From Desulfobulbaceae bacterium (GTDB lineage: Bacteria; Desulfobacterota; Desulfobulbia; Desulfobulbales; Desulfocapsaceae): DNA of 64,000 nucleotides. Position 1 is the stretch's first letter. Every line of letters begins with the position of its first letter. Made by a program: the position numbers and the translations under genes. The DNA is taken from positions 434,001-498,000 of the forward strand of contig WSXV01000001.1 in the NCBI GenBank assembly GCA_009773475.1, given 5' to 3'. Below the pieces are notes generated by a model. The model saw nothing but the letters and a program-made list of their open reading frames with translations. It was not told the origin of the DNA and ran no database searches. Shown one piece after another: positions 28,428-37,307 of this stretch.

Positions 28428-29270
28428 ATGACGCTTCGGAAAATTATTTCATTGACCATGCTGCTTTCCTTTGTCCTCTGTCTGTTCACCAGTGGTATCC
28501 TCTATATCGTTCCTGAGGGGCGGGTTGCCTACTGGGCGGACTGGCGGTTGTGGGGATTGAGCAAGACCGAATGGGGCGATTTGCACATCAATCTGGGTTT
28601 CCTATTTCTCATTGCCGGCCTGCTGCACTTCTTCTACAACTGGAATGCGGTTGCGGCCTACATGAAAAACAGGGCCCGGGAGTTCAAAGTGTTCACCGCC
28701 AGCTTTAATGTCGCCCTGGTCCTGATTCTGGTGGTGGGGTTTGGCACCTACTGGAAGATTCCACCTATGTCCATGGTGTTAAATTTTGGCCATTCTTTCA
28801 AGGATGCAGCGGCCAAAAAATACGGCGAACCGCCCTATGGCCACGCCGAGTTGTCTCCTCTGGTTTCTTTTTATCGGAAAACCGAGATCGATCCGGTCAA
28901 GGCCAGGCAACTCATGGGGAAGGCTGGGATTATTGTTAAGGATGAGAAACAGGCCGTGGCCGCCATTGCAGCCCAAAACAAGATGACCCCCAAGGCCCTG
29001 TTTGACATCATCAGGCCTGCCTCAACGGTGGTGGAAGGTGCTGCTCTTACCTTTCCGGATGCGCCGATGCCAGGGTTTGGCAACAAGACCCTGCAAGAGA
29101 TCTGCACCATCTATACCCTTCAACCGGCCAGAATTATTCAGGGGCTGTCCAGGGGAAATATCTCTGCCCGGCCGGATCAGACCATTCGCGAGATTGCCGG
29201 GTCAGCCAAAATGGAGCCTTCCGCCCTTTTTGCCATCCTCCATCGTCTAGCCACTGAGCCTACTCCGTAA
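28428..29270 (+). CDS. DUF4405-like membrane protein with C-terminal helical repeats
   Basis: 280 aa; N-terminal TM segments with conserved His (LHINLGFLFLIAGLLHFFYNW); RBS AGAAGGAAA before ATG 28428. Confidence 0.8.
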   Translation: MTLRKIISLTMLLSFVLCLFTSGILYIVPEGRVAYWADWRLWGLSKTEWGDLHINLGFLFLIAGLLHFFYNWNAVAAYMKNRAREFKVFTASFNVALVLILVVGFGTYWKIPPMSMVLNFGHSFKDAAAKKYGEPPYGHAELSPLVSFYRKTEIDPVKARQLMGKAGIIVKDEKQAVAAIAAQNKMTPKALFDIIRPASTVVEGAALTFPDAPMPGFGNKTLQEICTIYTLQPARIIQGLSRGNISARPDQTIREIAGSAKMEPSALFAILHRLATEPTP

Positions 29271-29332
29271 ATGATTTCCGGTCGGAATCAGAGAGGATCT
29301 GATTGGTCTTCGATGGTACCCGCTTGCCATGC

Positions 29333-29785
29333 CTAGGTGACTATCAACCAGAGAAGCTGCAGGCTGGCCAGGGCATAAATACCTGCGACCACATCGTCCA
29401 TCATGATGCCGATACCGCCGTGAATACGACGGTCAAACCAGGAACAGGGGAAGGGTTTGACGATGTCAAAGGCACGGAACAGGAAGAAACCCAGGAGCCA
29501 TGCCGCCCAATGGTCGGGGGCCAGGGTCAGGGTGATGAACATGCCCAGAAACTCGTCAATGACGATGGGGCCGGCATCGGGTTGATCGAGGATTTTCTCC
29601 GCCGACCCCGAGACAAAAAAACCAAGCACGAATACCAGGGCCAGCATCAGCAGATAGGCGGGGATGCTGAGATGGCGGAGAAAAAGCCAGGGGACAATGG
29701 CGGCCAGGGAGCCCCAGGTACCAGGGCAGATCGGCAGTCTGCCCGTATAAAATCCAGTCGCCAGGGCAACAATTACTCGATCCAT
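29333..29785 (-). CDS. pgpA: Phosphatidylglycerophosphatase A
   Basis: 150 aa; ATGFYTGRLPICPGTWGSLAAI...IVIDEFLGMFITL...FFLFRAFDIVKPFP. Confidence 0.93.
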   Translation of the reverse strand: MDRVIVALATGFYTGRLPICPGTWGSLAAIVPWLFLRHLSIPAYLLMLALVFVLGFFVSGSAEKILDQPDAGPIVIDEFLGMFITLTLAPDHWAAWLLGFFLFRAFDIVKPFPCSWFDRRIHGGIGIMMDDVVAGIYALASLQLLWLIVT

Positions 29786-29886
29786 CCTCTCTCCTTGCTT
29801 GTTCTATCCCTTGAGTCCAGCCATTGCAGGAGCGCAGGGCTGATGATAAGCCGCTTGTGCCGCCATTGGGATTGAGACGTGGGCTC

Positions 29887-31080
29887 TTAGTCGTCGGATT
29901 TCTGTCTTCTGTCTACTTCTTTCTGATTTCCAGTCACCGCATTGTACACGGCCTGCAGAGGAACCTGCGCGGATACGGCGATTTCTCGGCATGCCTCATA
30001 TTCCGGATATATCCTTGGGCCGACCGGCGTATGGACCTTCTTGGCCACAATCTTTCCCCATGGGGTCTCCACCAGCACCTGCTCTCGTTGGAGGGTCAGC
30101 CGCGATTCGGTGCGGAAGCGCAGGCCAATGGCCGTGGTCTCGGTCAGGATTGTCTGTTTCAGCGGCATCCCTTGAGCCGGTTGGCAGACGACGCGCAGCA
30201 GCTGACCAGGGCGTCCTTTCTTCATCAGCATCGGGGTCAGGCTGACATCGAGGGCGCCTTGTTTCAGCAGGAGCTCACAGAGATAGGGGAAGCCTTCACT
30301 GTTCCAGTCGTCAAGGTGGGTCTCGATGATCTCAACGCTTTGGGCCTCTTGGCATTCCGCTGTTGCCTCCCCAATAATCAGGCGCAGCAGGTTGGGTTGC
30401 CGGTTGGCAAGCTCGTGACTTCCGGCGCCATAGCTGGTGCTGGCGATGGTCATGTCCGGCAGCGGCCCGAAATTTTGACAGAGGCTGGTGAGCAGAGCGG
30501 CCCCGGTTGGGGTCACCAATTCCTGAGAGAGATCCACCGCGTACACCGGTACCCCGGTGAGCAACTCACAGACGGCGGGGGCGGGCAGCGGCAGGCGGCC
30601 ATGATCGCAGTCGATAAAGCCGTGTCCCCATGGCAGCGGCGAACTGATCAGGCGATCTATGCCCAGGTGATGGAGGCCAACCACAACCCCCACCACGTCG
30701 ATAATAGTATCGATTGCCCCGATTTCATGAAAGTGGATGGTATCGACGGGCAGCCCATGAACCTTGGCCTCGGCTTCGGCCAGATTTTGAAAGACCATAC
30801 TCGCCCGGTCAACAATGGCTGGCATAAGGGGGCTGGCGTGCAGGATGTCAAGAATAGCGGCAAGGTTGCGAAATTGCTGATTGGCCCTGGCGCTGATCGT
30901 GACCTTGGTGGCCTTCATGCCTGAGGGCCTGGTGGTGGCGATGGTGAGATCAAAGGGGCCGATATTGAGTTTGGCCAGTTCCTGGCGGAGGAGATTTTCG
31001 TCAAGCCCTGCATCGAGCAGGGCGGCCAGAAACATGTCGCCGCTGATGCCGGAAAAACAGTCGGTATAGGCGATCTTCAT
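29887..31080 (-). CDS. larC: Nickel pincer cofactor biosynthesis protein LarC
   Basis: 397 aa; MKIAYTDCFSGISGDMFLAALLDAGL...HFHEIGAIDTIIDVVGVVVGL...ETHLDDWNSEGFPYLCELLLKQGALDVSLTPMLMKKGRPG. Confidence 0.95.
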   Translation of the reverse strand: MKIAYTDCFSGISGDMFLAALLDAGLDENLLRQELAKLNIGPFDLTIATTRPSGMKATKVTISARANQQFRNLAAILDILHASPLMPAIVDRASMVFQNLAEAEAKVHGLPVDTIHFHEIGAIDTIIDVVGVVVGLHHLGIDRLISSPLPWGHGFIDCDHGRLPLPAPAVCELLTGVPVYAVDLSQELVTPTGAALLTSLCQNFGPLPDMTIASTSYGAGSHELANRQPNLLRLIIGEATAECQEAQSVEIIETHLDDWNSEGFPYLCELLLKQGALDVSLTPMLMKKGRPGQLLRVVCQPAQGMPLKQTILTETTAIGLRFRTESRLTLQREQVLVETPWGKIVAKKVHTPVGPRIYPEYEACREIAVSAQVPLQAVYNAVTGNQKEVDRRQKSDD

Positions 31081-31252
31081 GGTTTTTTGAAAGATTGGCT
31101 GGAAGTGGGGAGGGAGAAAAATTTCACCGCTGAATCAAGAGCTGGATTCTTAGGGGCCGTTTAAAAATAACCATTACATTCTTGTCCATTTTTTTACGGC
31201 CCCTTATGCCGCTTACGAAGTGAGGATGTTATAGTTATTTCTTTACGACGGC

Positions 31253-32203
31253 TTATTGGCTGGTGAGCATAAGGCCGGGTGTCAAGGGATGGCCGCAGAG
31301 ATACGCCTCGACCGTCATCCGTTTCTTTCCCTCCGGCTGGATCTCTTGAATGAGCAGGCAGTCTTTGGCGGTGGCGATGAGCAGGCCTTGCTGGTCGGCC
31401 AGGATAAGGGTGCCGGCAGGATAGTCGCTTTCTTTGTGGACAACCTCAGGGGAAAAAAGCCGAAAACGCTGACCGTTGATAAAACTGTAGGCCGCCGGCC
31501 AGGGATCGAGGCCGCGAACCATCCGATGCAGTTCAAGGGCAGGCTTGTGCCAGTTCAGGCAGCCATCCTCCTTGGTCAGCGGTGGGGAGGAGGTGGCCAG
31601 GTTGTGGTTCTGCTCAATGGGGAAAAGTCGGCCCATTCGCAACAGGTCAAGGGCCTGGGTTAGGGTGGTTCCTCCCAGATCGGCAAGTTTAGCGAAAAGG
31701 CTGCCTGCCGTCTCGTCATCGGTGAGCGGAATGGCCGCTGCCAGCAAAATATCACCGGTATCCATGTCCGCATCCATCTGCATGATGGTGACGCCGGCTT
31801 CACTGTCACCCTTGATGATGGCCCATTGGATAGGGGCTGCTCCCCGGTGCCTGGGCAAAAGCGAGCCATGGATGTTGATGCAGCCTAAAGGGGGAAGTGT
31901 GAGAATGGCCCTGGGAAGGATGCGGCCATAGGCGGCAACGACAATCAGGTCCGGGTTGTACCCCTTGAGCGTGTCGAGAAACTCCTCTGTGCGGATCTTG
32001 GTCGGCTGCAGCACCGGAATTCCGGCTTGTTCCGCAGCCAGTTTTACTGGTGGCGGGCTCAGCTTTTTGCCTCGACCCTTGCGGCGATCAGGCTGGGTGA
32101 TGACGGCGACGACCTGGTCAGGCCCATCCAACAGTTTGTGCAAGGCCGGCACCGCAAAATCGGGTGTGCCCATGAAAATGATGCGAAAGCTCTTGTTTGG
32201 CAT
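31253..32203 (-). CDS. fmt: Methionyl-tRNA formyltransferase
   Basis: 316 aa; RIIFMGTPDFAVPALHKLL...INIHGSLLPRHRGAAPIQWAI. Confidence 0.97.
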   Translation of the reverse strand: MPNKSFRIIFMGTPDFAVPALHKLLDGPDQVVAVITQPDRRKGRGKKLSPPPVKLAAEQAGIPVLQPTKIRTEEFLDTLKGYNPDLIVVAAYGRILPRAILTLPPLGCINIHGSLLPRHRGAAPIQWAIIKGDSEAGVTIMQMDADMDTGDILLAAAIPLTDDETAGSLFAKLADLGGTTLTQALDLLRMGRLFPIEQNHNLATSSPPLTKEDGCLNWHKPALELHRMVRGLDPWPAAYSFINGQRFRLFSPEVVHKESDYPAGTLILADQQGLLIATAKDCLLIQEIQPEGKKRMTVEAYLCGHPLTPGLMLTSQ

Positions 32204-32205
32204 CT

Positions 32206-32730
32206 CTACGCCTCGGTTGGTGTTTCTTTTTCGGCCAGCATCTTATGAACCTTTTTTTTGTACAGGGCGCGTTTCAACATGCTCAGATGATCAATAAAGA
32301 GGATGCCGTTCAAGTGATCAATTTCATGCTGAAGGACAACGGCAAAGCGGTCTTCAGCGGTGATCTCCTTTGCTTCTCCGGCCAGGTCCTGAAATGATAC
32401 TGTGACTTTTTGGAAACGTTTGACATTGGCCGTCAGATCCACGACGCTCAGGCAGCCTTCTTCATCGACCTGGTGTCCTTCATGGCCGATTATGCGAGGA
32501 TTGATCATGACCATGGTCTTTTGAGCATGCTCAAGTTTACTCACATCGACAATAATCAACTGGATGGATTCGCCGACCTGGGGCGCGGCAAGGCCGATGC
32601 CGGGGGCATCATACATGGTCTCGGTCATGTCCTTGACCAGTTCTTCAAGGCCTGCATTGAAATCAGTTACAGGTTTTGCCTGCTGACGAAGGACGGGATC
32701 AGGAAATTCTAAAATTGTACGTATGGTCAT
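32206..32730 (-). CDS. def: Peptide deformylase
   Basis: MTIRTILEFPDPVLRQQAKPV...GIGLAAPQVG...EEGCLSV...VVLQHEIDHLNGILFID; ATG at 32730. Confidence 0.97.
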   Translation of the reverse strand: MTIRTILEFPDPVLRQQAKPVTDFNAGLEELVKDMTETMYDAPGIGLAAPQVGESIQLIIVDVSKLEHAQKTMVMINPRIIGHEGHQVDEEGCLSVVDLTANVKRFQKVTVSFQDLAGEAKEITAEDRFAVVLQHEIDHLNGILFIDHLSMLKRALYKKKVHKMLAEKETPTEA

Positions 32731-33113
32731 AAGGTAAAAGGTGTTCGTTGAGTTTCTTGAAAAACCTTTTTCGCAAGAGAACAGAAGAAGGCCCCATATT
32801 TTTTTCAATAAATATAATACAGGGTGTGGGTTTGTGCCATAGATGAATGTTGCGGATGATTATAATGCATGGGCTTCGGGCAGTTGTTTGGTAAGCTCGT
32901 TTTTGGGTGGATATCTTTTAAACCAGGAGTTTCGGTCAAGTGGCAAGGTGCTTATGATTCTTCGGGTTGCCCCACTGGAAAGAGCGAAGAATCAAAAAAC
33001 TACTGTTCCCCATTGTTGGGTTCATGGTATAAATTGGGTGAATTCTTGACTTCCTGCCCTTGCTAGTGAGGGTATAAATTTGGGTGGCCCGCTAATTTTA
33101 GTGAGATGACTAA

Positions 33114-33299
33114 TTCTACTTTGTCATATTGTCTCACCGTCGTATCCGGCAGCCCTTTAACCCCCCTAAATCCCCCTTAAATCAGGGGGGAGACATTTTC
33201 CCCGACCACCCCTTCCCCTCCTTATCAAGGAGGGGAAGGGGTGGTCGGGGTTAGGGGTGGTTGAGTGGTTGCCATTTAAGGTAATGTGACAAAGTAGAA
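33114..33299. repeat. Nested palindromic MITE-like intergenic element
   Basis: Outer arms TTCTACTTTGTCA (33114-33126) / TGACAAAGTAGAA (33287-33299); inner perfect 24-bp arms 33200-33223 / 33227-33250. Confidence 0.75.
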
Positions 33300-33484
33300 C
33301 TCAGCAAAATGCACCGGAGCCTGTTTTTGCGGTATCTCTTCCATTTGTCCGGAGTCATGCCGCCCTGATTGGTTTTAGGGAATTTTCAAAGTGGCCCGAC
33401 CCTAACCTTACCAATATCCCCTTTCTGTGAACCTGGAAGATTACGCTTCATCGGTCACACAACATTGTCCTCTTTAAAAATATC

Positions 33485-35356
33485 TTGAAACATCAACACT
33501 TCCCTCTTTTTAGCCGCCCCAATCAGCCGCCCCAGGCTTCCCATGGCGGACACAGTCCGATTCTGCCTCTGCCAGGATCACAGGCCGAGTGCATCAGTCG
33601 CGGCTGGGATTCTGTGGATGTGGTGCTTGTCACCGGGGATGCCTACATCGATCATCCTTCCTTTGGCATCGCCCTTATTGGCCGGTTGCTGGAAAGTCAT
33701 GGCTACCGGGTGGCCATCCTCGCCCAGCCCCGATATGATCGCCTGGATGATTTTCTGCAGTTCGGCCCGCCCCGCCTTTTTTTCGGGATCAGCGCCGGCA
33801 ACCTGGATTCCATTGTCGCCAATTATACCGGTAACGGCAAGGTCCGTGCTGAGGATGCCTACTCGCCGCACGGCAGTCCCTGGCGTGATGGTGAGCAGGG
33901 CCGGAAGAATCGCTACCGGCCTGATCGTGCCAGTCTGATCTATGCCAATCTTGCCCGTGCCGCCTGCAAGGATGTTCCCATTGTTCTGGGCGGGGTGGAG
34001 GCTTCGCTGCGCCGCTTTGTTCATTACGATTATCAGCAGAAGATGCTGCGTGGTTCGCTGTTGACCGATGCCAAGGCCGATCTGCTGATTTATGGCATGG
34101 GGGAACGGGCCGTGGTGGAGGCTGCCGGCCGGTTACAAGCAGGCCTGGGGTTAGACGGGATCGCCGGGAGCTGCGAACGGCTGACCCCGGCACAATTTGC
34201 GACCCGACTTCCAGAACCTTCGGCCAAGGGCAATGACGCTTGCTCTATCCTGCCTTCCTGGGAGGCCATCCAGCAGGATTCGCGCCGGTTTATGGAGGCC
34301 GAGCAGATGATTGATGCCCATGCCCGGGGGCGTCTGTCCGCTCTGCTTGCCCAGCATCAGCAGAGCGCCTGGGTTGTCCAGCATCCTGCAGCGGAGCCTT
34401 TGTCAACGGCCGAGCTGGATCACATGTACGAGCTGCCCTACAGCCGTAAGCCGCATCCGGCAAGTGTCGATGTGCCGGCCTACCGGATGATCTGCCATTC
34501 GCTGACCATTGTGCGCGGCTGTTCCGGGAACTGTTCTTTTTGTTCGATTACCCGCCATCAGGGACCCACTATCAGCAGTCGCAGCCCTGAGTCGATCTTG
34601 CGCGAGGTCAGGCTGGTCAGTGGAATGGATAATTTTACCGGGGTGATCACTGATCTGGGTGGACCCACCGCCAATCTCTATGGAACCAGTTGCAAGATCG
34701 GTTCCTGTCCCCGCCATGATTGCCTCTACCCCAAGCTCTGTCCCAATCTGCAGGTGGACGAGGAGGTCTTCCTCAAGCTTCTGGCAGACATTGAAGGGAT
34801 GGAAGGGGTGAAACATGTCTTTATCTCCTCAGGACTGCGCATGGGGCTGCTACTCAAGACTCCGCGCCTGCTCCGGGAGCTTATCCGCAGTCATACCCCG
34901 GGGACGATGAAGATTGCGCCAGAACATACCGAGGACGCGGTGCTGAGACTGATGCATAAGGAGTCCCATCAACTGCTGATTGAATTTCTCCAGCTTTGCC
35001 GACAGGTGGCAAAGGAGTTGGGGAAACGAATCATCTTTACCCCCTATCTGATTGCCTCCCATCCCGGCTGCACGGCCGTCGCTACGGAGGCCATGACCGG
35101 AAAGCTACTGGCTCTTGATCTGCCGGTCAAACAGTTCCAGGACTTTACCCCGACCCCTGGAACCTTGTCGACGGCGATGTATGTCACCGGTCTGGATCGG
35201 GACACGAATCAGCCCATCCCGGTTGCCCGCAACCAGTCGGAGAGGAAAAAGCAGCGTGGTCTGCTGGAGAGACAAATGAAGCCTTCTGGCCGACCCGGAA
35301 GTGAGAAAGCGGCGGTTCGCAAGGATTTTGGGAAGGGAAAGAAGAATAAGTCTTGA
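33485..35356 (+). CDS. YgiQ family radical SAM protein
   Basis: 623 aa; SLTIVRGCSGNCSFCSITRHQGPTISSRSPESILREV (CxxxCxxC); DVVLVTGDAYIDHPSFGIALIGRLLE. Confidence 0.96.
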   Translation: MKHQHFPLFSRPNQPPQASHGGHSPILPLPGSQAECISRGWDSVDVVLVTGDAYIDHPSFGIALIGRLLESHGYRVAILAQPRYDRLDDFLQFGPPRLFFGISAGNLDSIVANYTGNGKVRAEDAYSPHGSPWRDGEQGRKNRYRPDRASLIYANLARAACKDVPIVLGGVEASLRRFVHYDYQQKMLRGSLLTDAKADLLIYGMGERAVVEAAGRLQAGLGLDGIAGSCERLTPAQFATRLPEPSAKGNDACSILPSWEAIQQDSRRFMEAEQMIDAHARGRLSALLAQHQQSAWVVQHPAAEPLSTAELDHMYELPYSRKPHPASVDVPAYRMICHSLTIVRGCSGNCSFCSITRHQGPTISSRSPESILREVRLVSGMDNFTGVITDLGGPTANLYGTSCKIGSCPRHDCLYPKLCPNLQVDEEVFLKLLADIEGMEGVKHVFISSGLRMGLLLKTPRLLRELIRSHTPGTMKIAPEHTEDAVLRLMHKESHQLLIEFLQLCRQVAKELGKRIIFTPYLIASHPGCTAVATEAMTGKLLALDLPVKQFQDFTPTPGTLSTAMYVTGLDRDTNQPIPVARNQSERKKQRGLLERQMKPSGRPGSEKAAVRKDFGKGKKNKS

Positions 35357-35371
35357 GATGGAGGATCTGGT

Positions 35372-35815
35372 ATGTGTCAGGAAGTAATGAAAAATTGTAG
35401 TTGCGGCAAGGAGAAAGCCTCTTTTCATCTGCGTGATAATGTGATGAGTCAGGAGGTGATTGAACGTCTGTTCTGTCCCGCCTGTTCCGGGACGGTAGCC
35501 ATTGAGGAGGAACGGATGGTGGCGGATAACGGCTGGGTGATCGAATATGATATGGATCTGGCCCGGATGTATGCCATTGCCAAATTAGGGCTGGAGCCGG
35601 CGCAGGTGCAACCCGGTTTTATTTTTGATGAGGGCTATGTTGCCTGGCAGGAGATGTATCCGGGGGAGAGCAGGGACATAGCCGAAGAGCGCCGGCGGAT
35701 TATTGCCATTAAAGAGCGGGATCCCCAGGAGTACCTCACGGCCATTACGGAGTGGGCGGTTGCCAGGATAGCCCGTTTAAAAGCAGATGGCTGGCGAAAG
35801 GCACAACGGGCCTAA
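35372..35815 (+). CDS. Hypothetical zinc-ribbon-like protein (CxC ... CPAC)
   Basis: 147 aa, follows YgiQ by 15 nt; cysteine pairs at CSC and CPAC. Confidence 0.7.
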   Translation: MCQEVMKNCSCGKEKASFHLRDNVMSQEVIERLFCPACSGTVAIEEERMVADNGWVIEYDMDLARMYAIAKLGLEPAQVQPGFIFDEGYVAWQEMYPGESRDIAEERRRIIAIKERDPQEYLTAITEWAVARIARLKADGWRKAQRA

Positions 35816-35837
35816 GCCTTGTCTTTTAGTATTTGTC

Positions 35838-37004
35838 TTACTGCTGGCGGGTGATTCCCGGGACGGCAGCGACAAATCTTGACTTCTCGCGTAGTTCCGA
35901 AGTTCTGGCGATCGTTGACGGCGGCTGGGCGAATCCATATTCCACCAAGGTTTTAAGATCCGCCCACATGGTGTGGCTGCCCATGATCGCGACAATGATC
36001 TCTTTTTCACCCCGTTTAAATTTCCCCACATAGGTCTGGCCGGCCGCATTGGTAAAGCCGGTCTTGCCGCCTTCCGCTCCTTGAATCTGCCAGAGGGCCT
36101 TGTTGTGATTTTTGAGTAGTTTCCCCTCGGCGGTATGGGCCTTTACCTGTTTCATCCTCTGAGAAAATTCCTCATCCTGCATGGCATGTCTGAAGATGGT
36201 GGCCAGATCCCTGGCCGTAGTGCTTTGTCCCTCTGCAGTCAGGCCATTGGCGGTTTTACAGACGGTGTTCTGGGCGCCGCAGAATTTGGCCCGCAGGGTC
36301 ATCATTCGGGCAAAGGATTGCTCGGATCCGGCAATCTTTTCAGCCAGGGCCACGCTTGCATCATTGGCGGAAGAGAGGAGCACGGCATTGATCAGATCGT
36401 CGGCCTTGTACCGTTTCTGTTGTTGCAGATTGACTTTAGAGCTTGGTTGTTCGGCCGCTTTCTGGCTTACGGCCACAGACTCGTTGAAATCCAGGGACTT
36501 GATGGCAATCAGGCCGGTGAGAATCTTGATGGTGCTGGCGGGTTGGCGAGGTGCGTCGGGAGATACCGCAAAAAGGGTGTGGCCATTGTCTGCATCCATG
36601 ATGATGGCGCTTTTGGCCGAGATCTGGTTGCTGAGCTGCTCGTTGTCATCCTGGATGGCAGCCATAACCGTTTCGATCTTGGGGGCAGTTCTCTTTGCAA
36701 CAGTTTTTTTCTTTGTCGCAACCTTTTTAGTTGCTGCTGTAGCAACAGGTTGAGGCTTTGTGAGGCTGGTTTTTTTTGTGGACACCGAGCTTTTTTGGTT
36801 CTTCGCAAGAACTTTTTCCCCTGTGGAAACATTCTTTTTGATGGTGCTCTTCGCGGGCGTCTGCTTCTGGTCGGTGACCACCGTCTTTTTGGCCTTGTCA
36901 TCGCGTACCAGGGGGGCTGCCGTTGCTGGAGCAACGAACATTCCGACTACAACCAGAGAAAGCAGCACGGTCGTCAGCAGTAAAAAAGAGAGAGAATGTT
37001 TCAT
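35838..37004 (-). CDS. D-alanyl-D-alanine carboxypeptidase (PBP5/6-like) with Lys/Ala-rich N-terminal linker
   Basis: 388 aa; SAKSAIIMDADNGHTLFAVSPDAPRQPASTIKILTGLIA (SxxK) and KTG motif EGGKTGFTNAAG. Confidence 0.94.
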   Translation of the reverse strand: MKHSLSFLLLTTVLLSLVVVGMFVAPATAAPLVRDDKAKKTVVTDQKQTPAKSTIKKNVSTGEKVLAKNQKSSVSTKKTSLTKPQPVATAATKKVATKKKTVAKRTAPKIETVMAAIQDDNEQLSNQISAKSAIIMDADNGHTLFAVSPDAPRQPASTIKILTGLIAIKSLDFNESVAVSQKAAEQPSSKVNLQQQKRYKADDLINAVLLSSANDASVALAEKIAGSEQSFARMMTLRAKFCGAQNTVCKTANGLTAEGQSTTARDLATIFRHAMQDEEFSQRMKQVKAHTAEGKLLKNHNKALWQIQGAEGGKTGFTNAAGQTYVGKFKRGEKEIIVAIMGSHTMWADLKTLVEYGFAQPPSTIARTSELREKSRFVAAVPGITRQQ

Positions 37005-37307
37005 AGAGGAGGCCCTTTTGGAGGAGACAACGGGAGTACAGATGGGTAAGTTGTCACGACAACAGATTGTAACTGGTTATTATTTTTATATAATGCAATG
37101 TTTGTTGTCAAGAATTTAAAGGATCTTTTCTCATAGAATCCAAATTAATTATTCCCATTGCCTCTTAGGGACCTCTTCTTGGTTGACCACAAAAAAGGTT
37201 TTAGGGTAAGATCGGGCGCATGCATAAAAGTATCGAGTAGCCTTTATGTCATTCTTTTTGTTAATAATTATTGTAATAATATCAGCACAATAGGAAGAGT
37301 GTATTGC

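Noticed and set aside
29824-30924. 366-aa plus-strand ORF
   Set aside because: Antisense to larC, which has clear family motifs.
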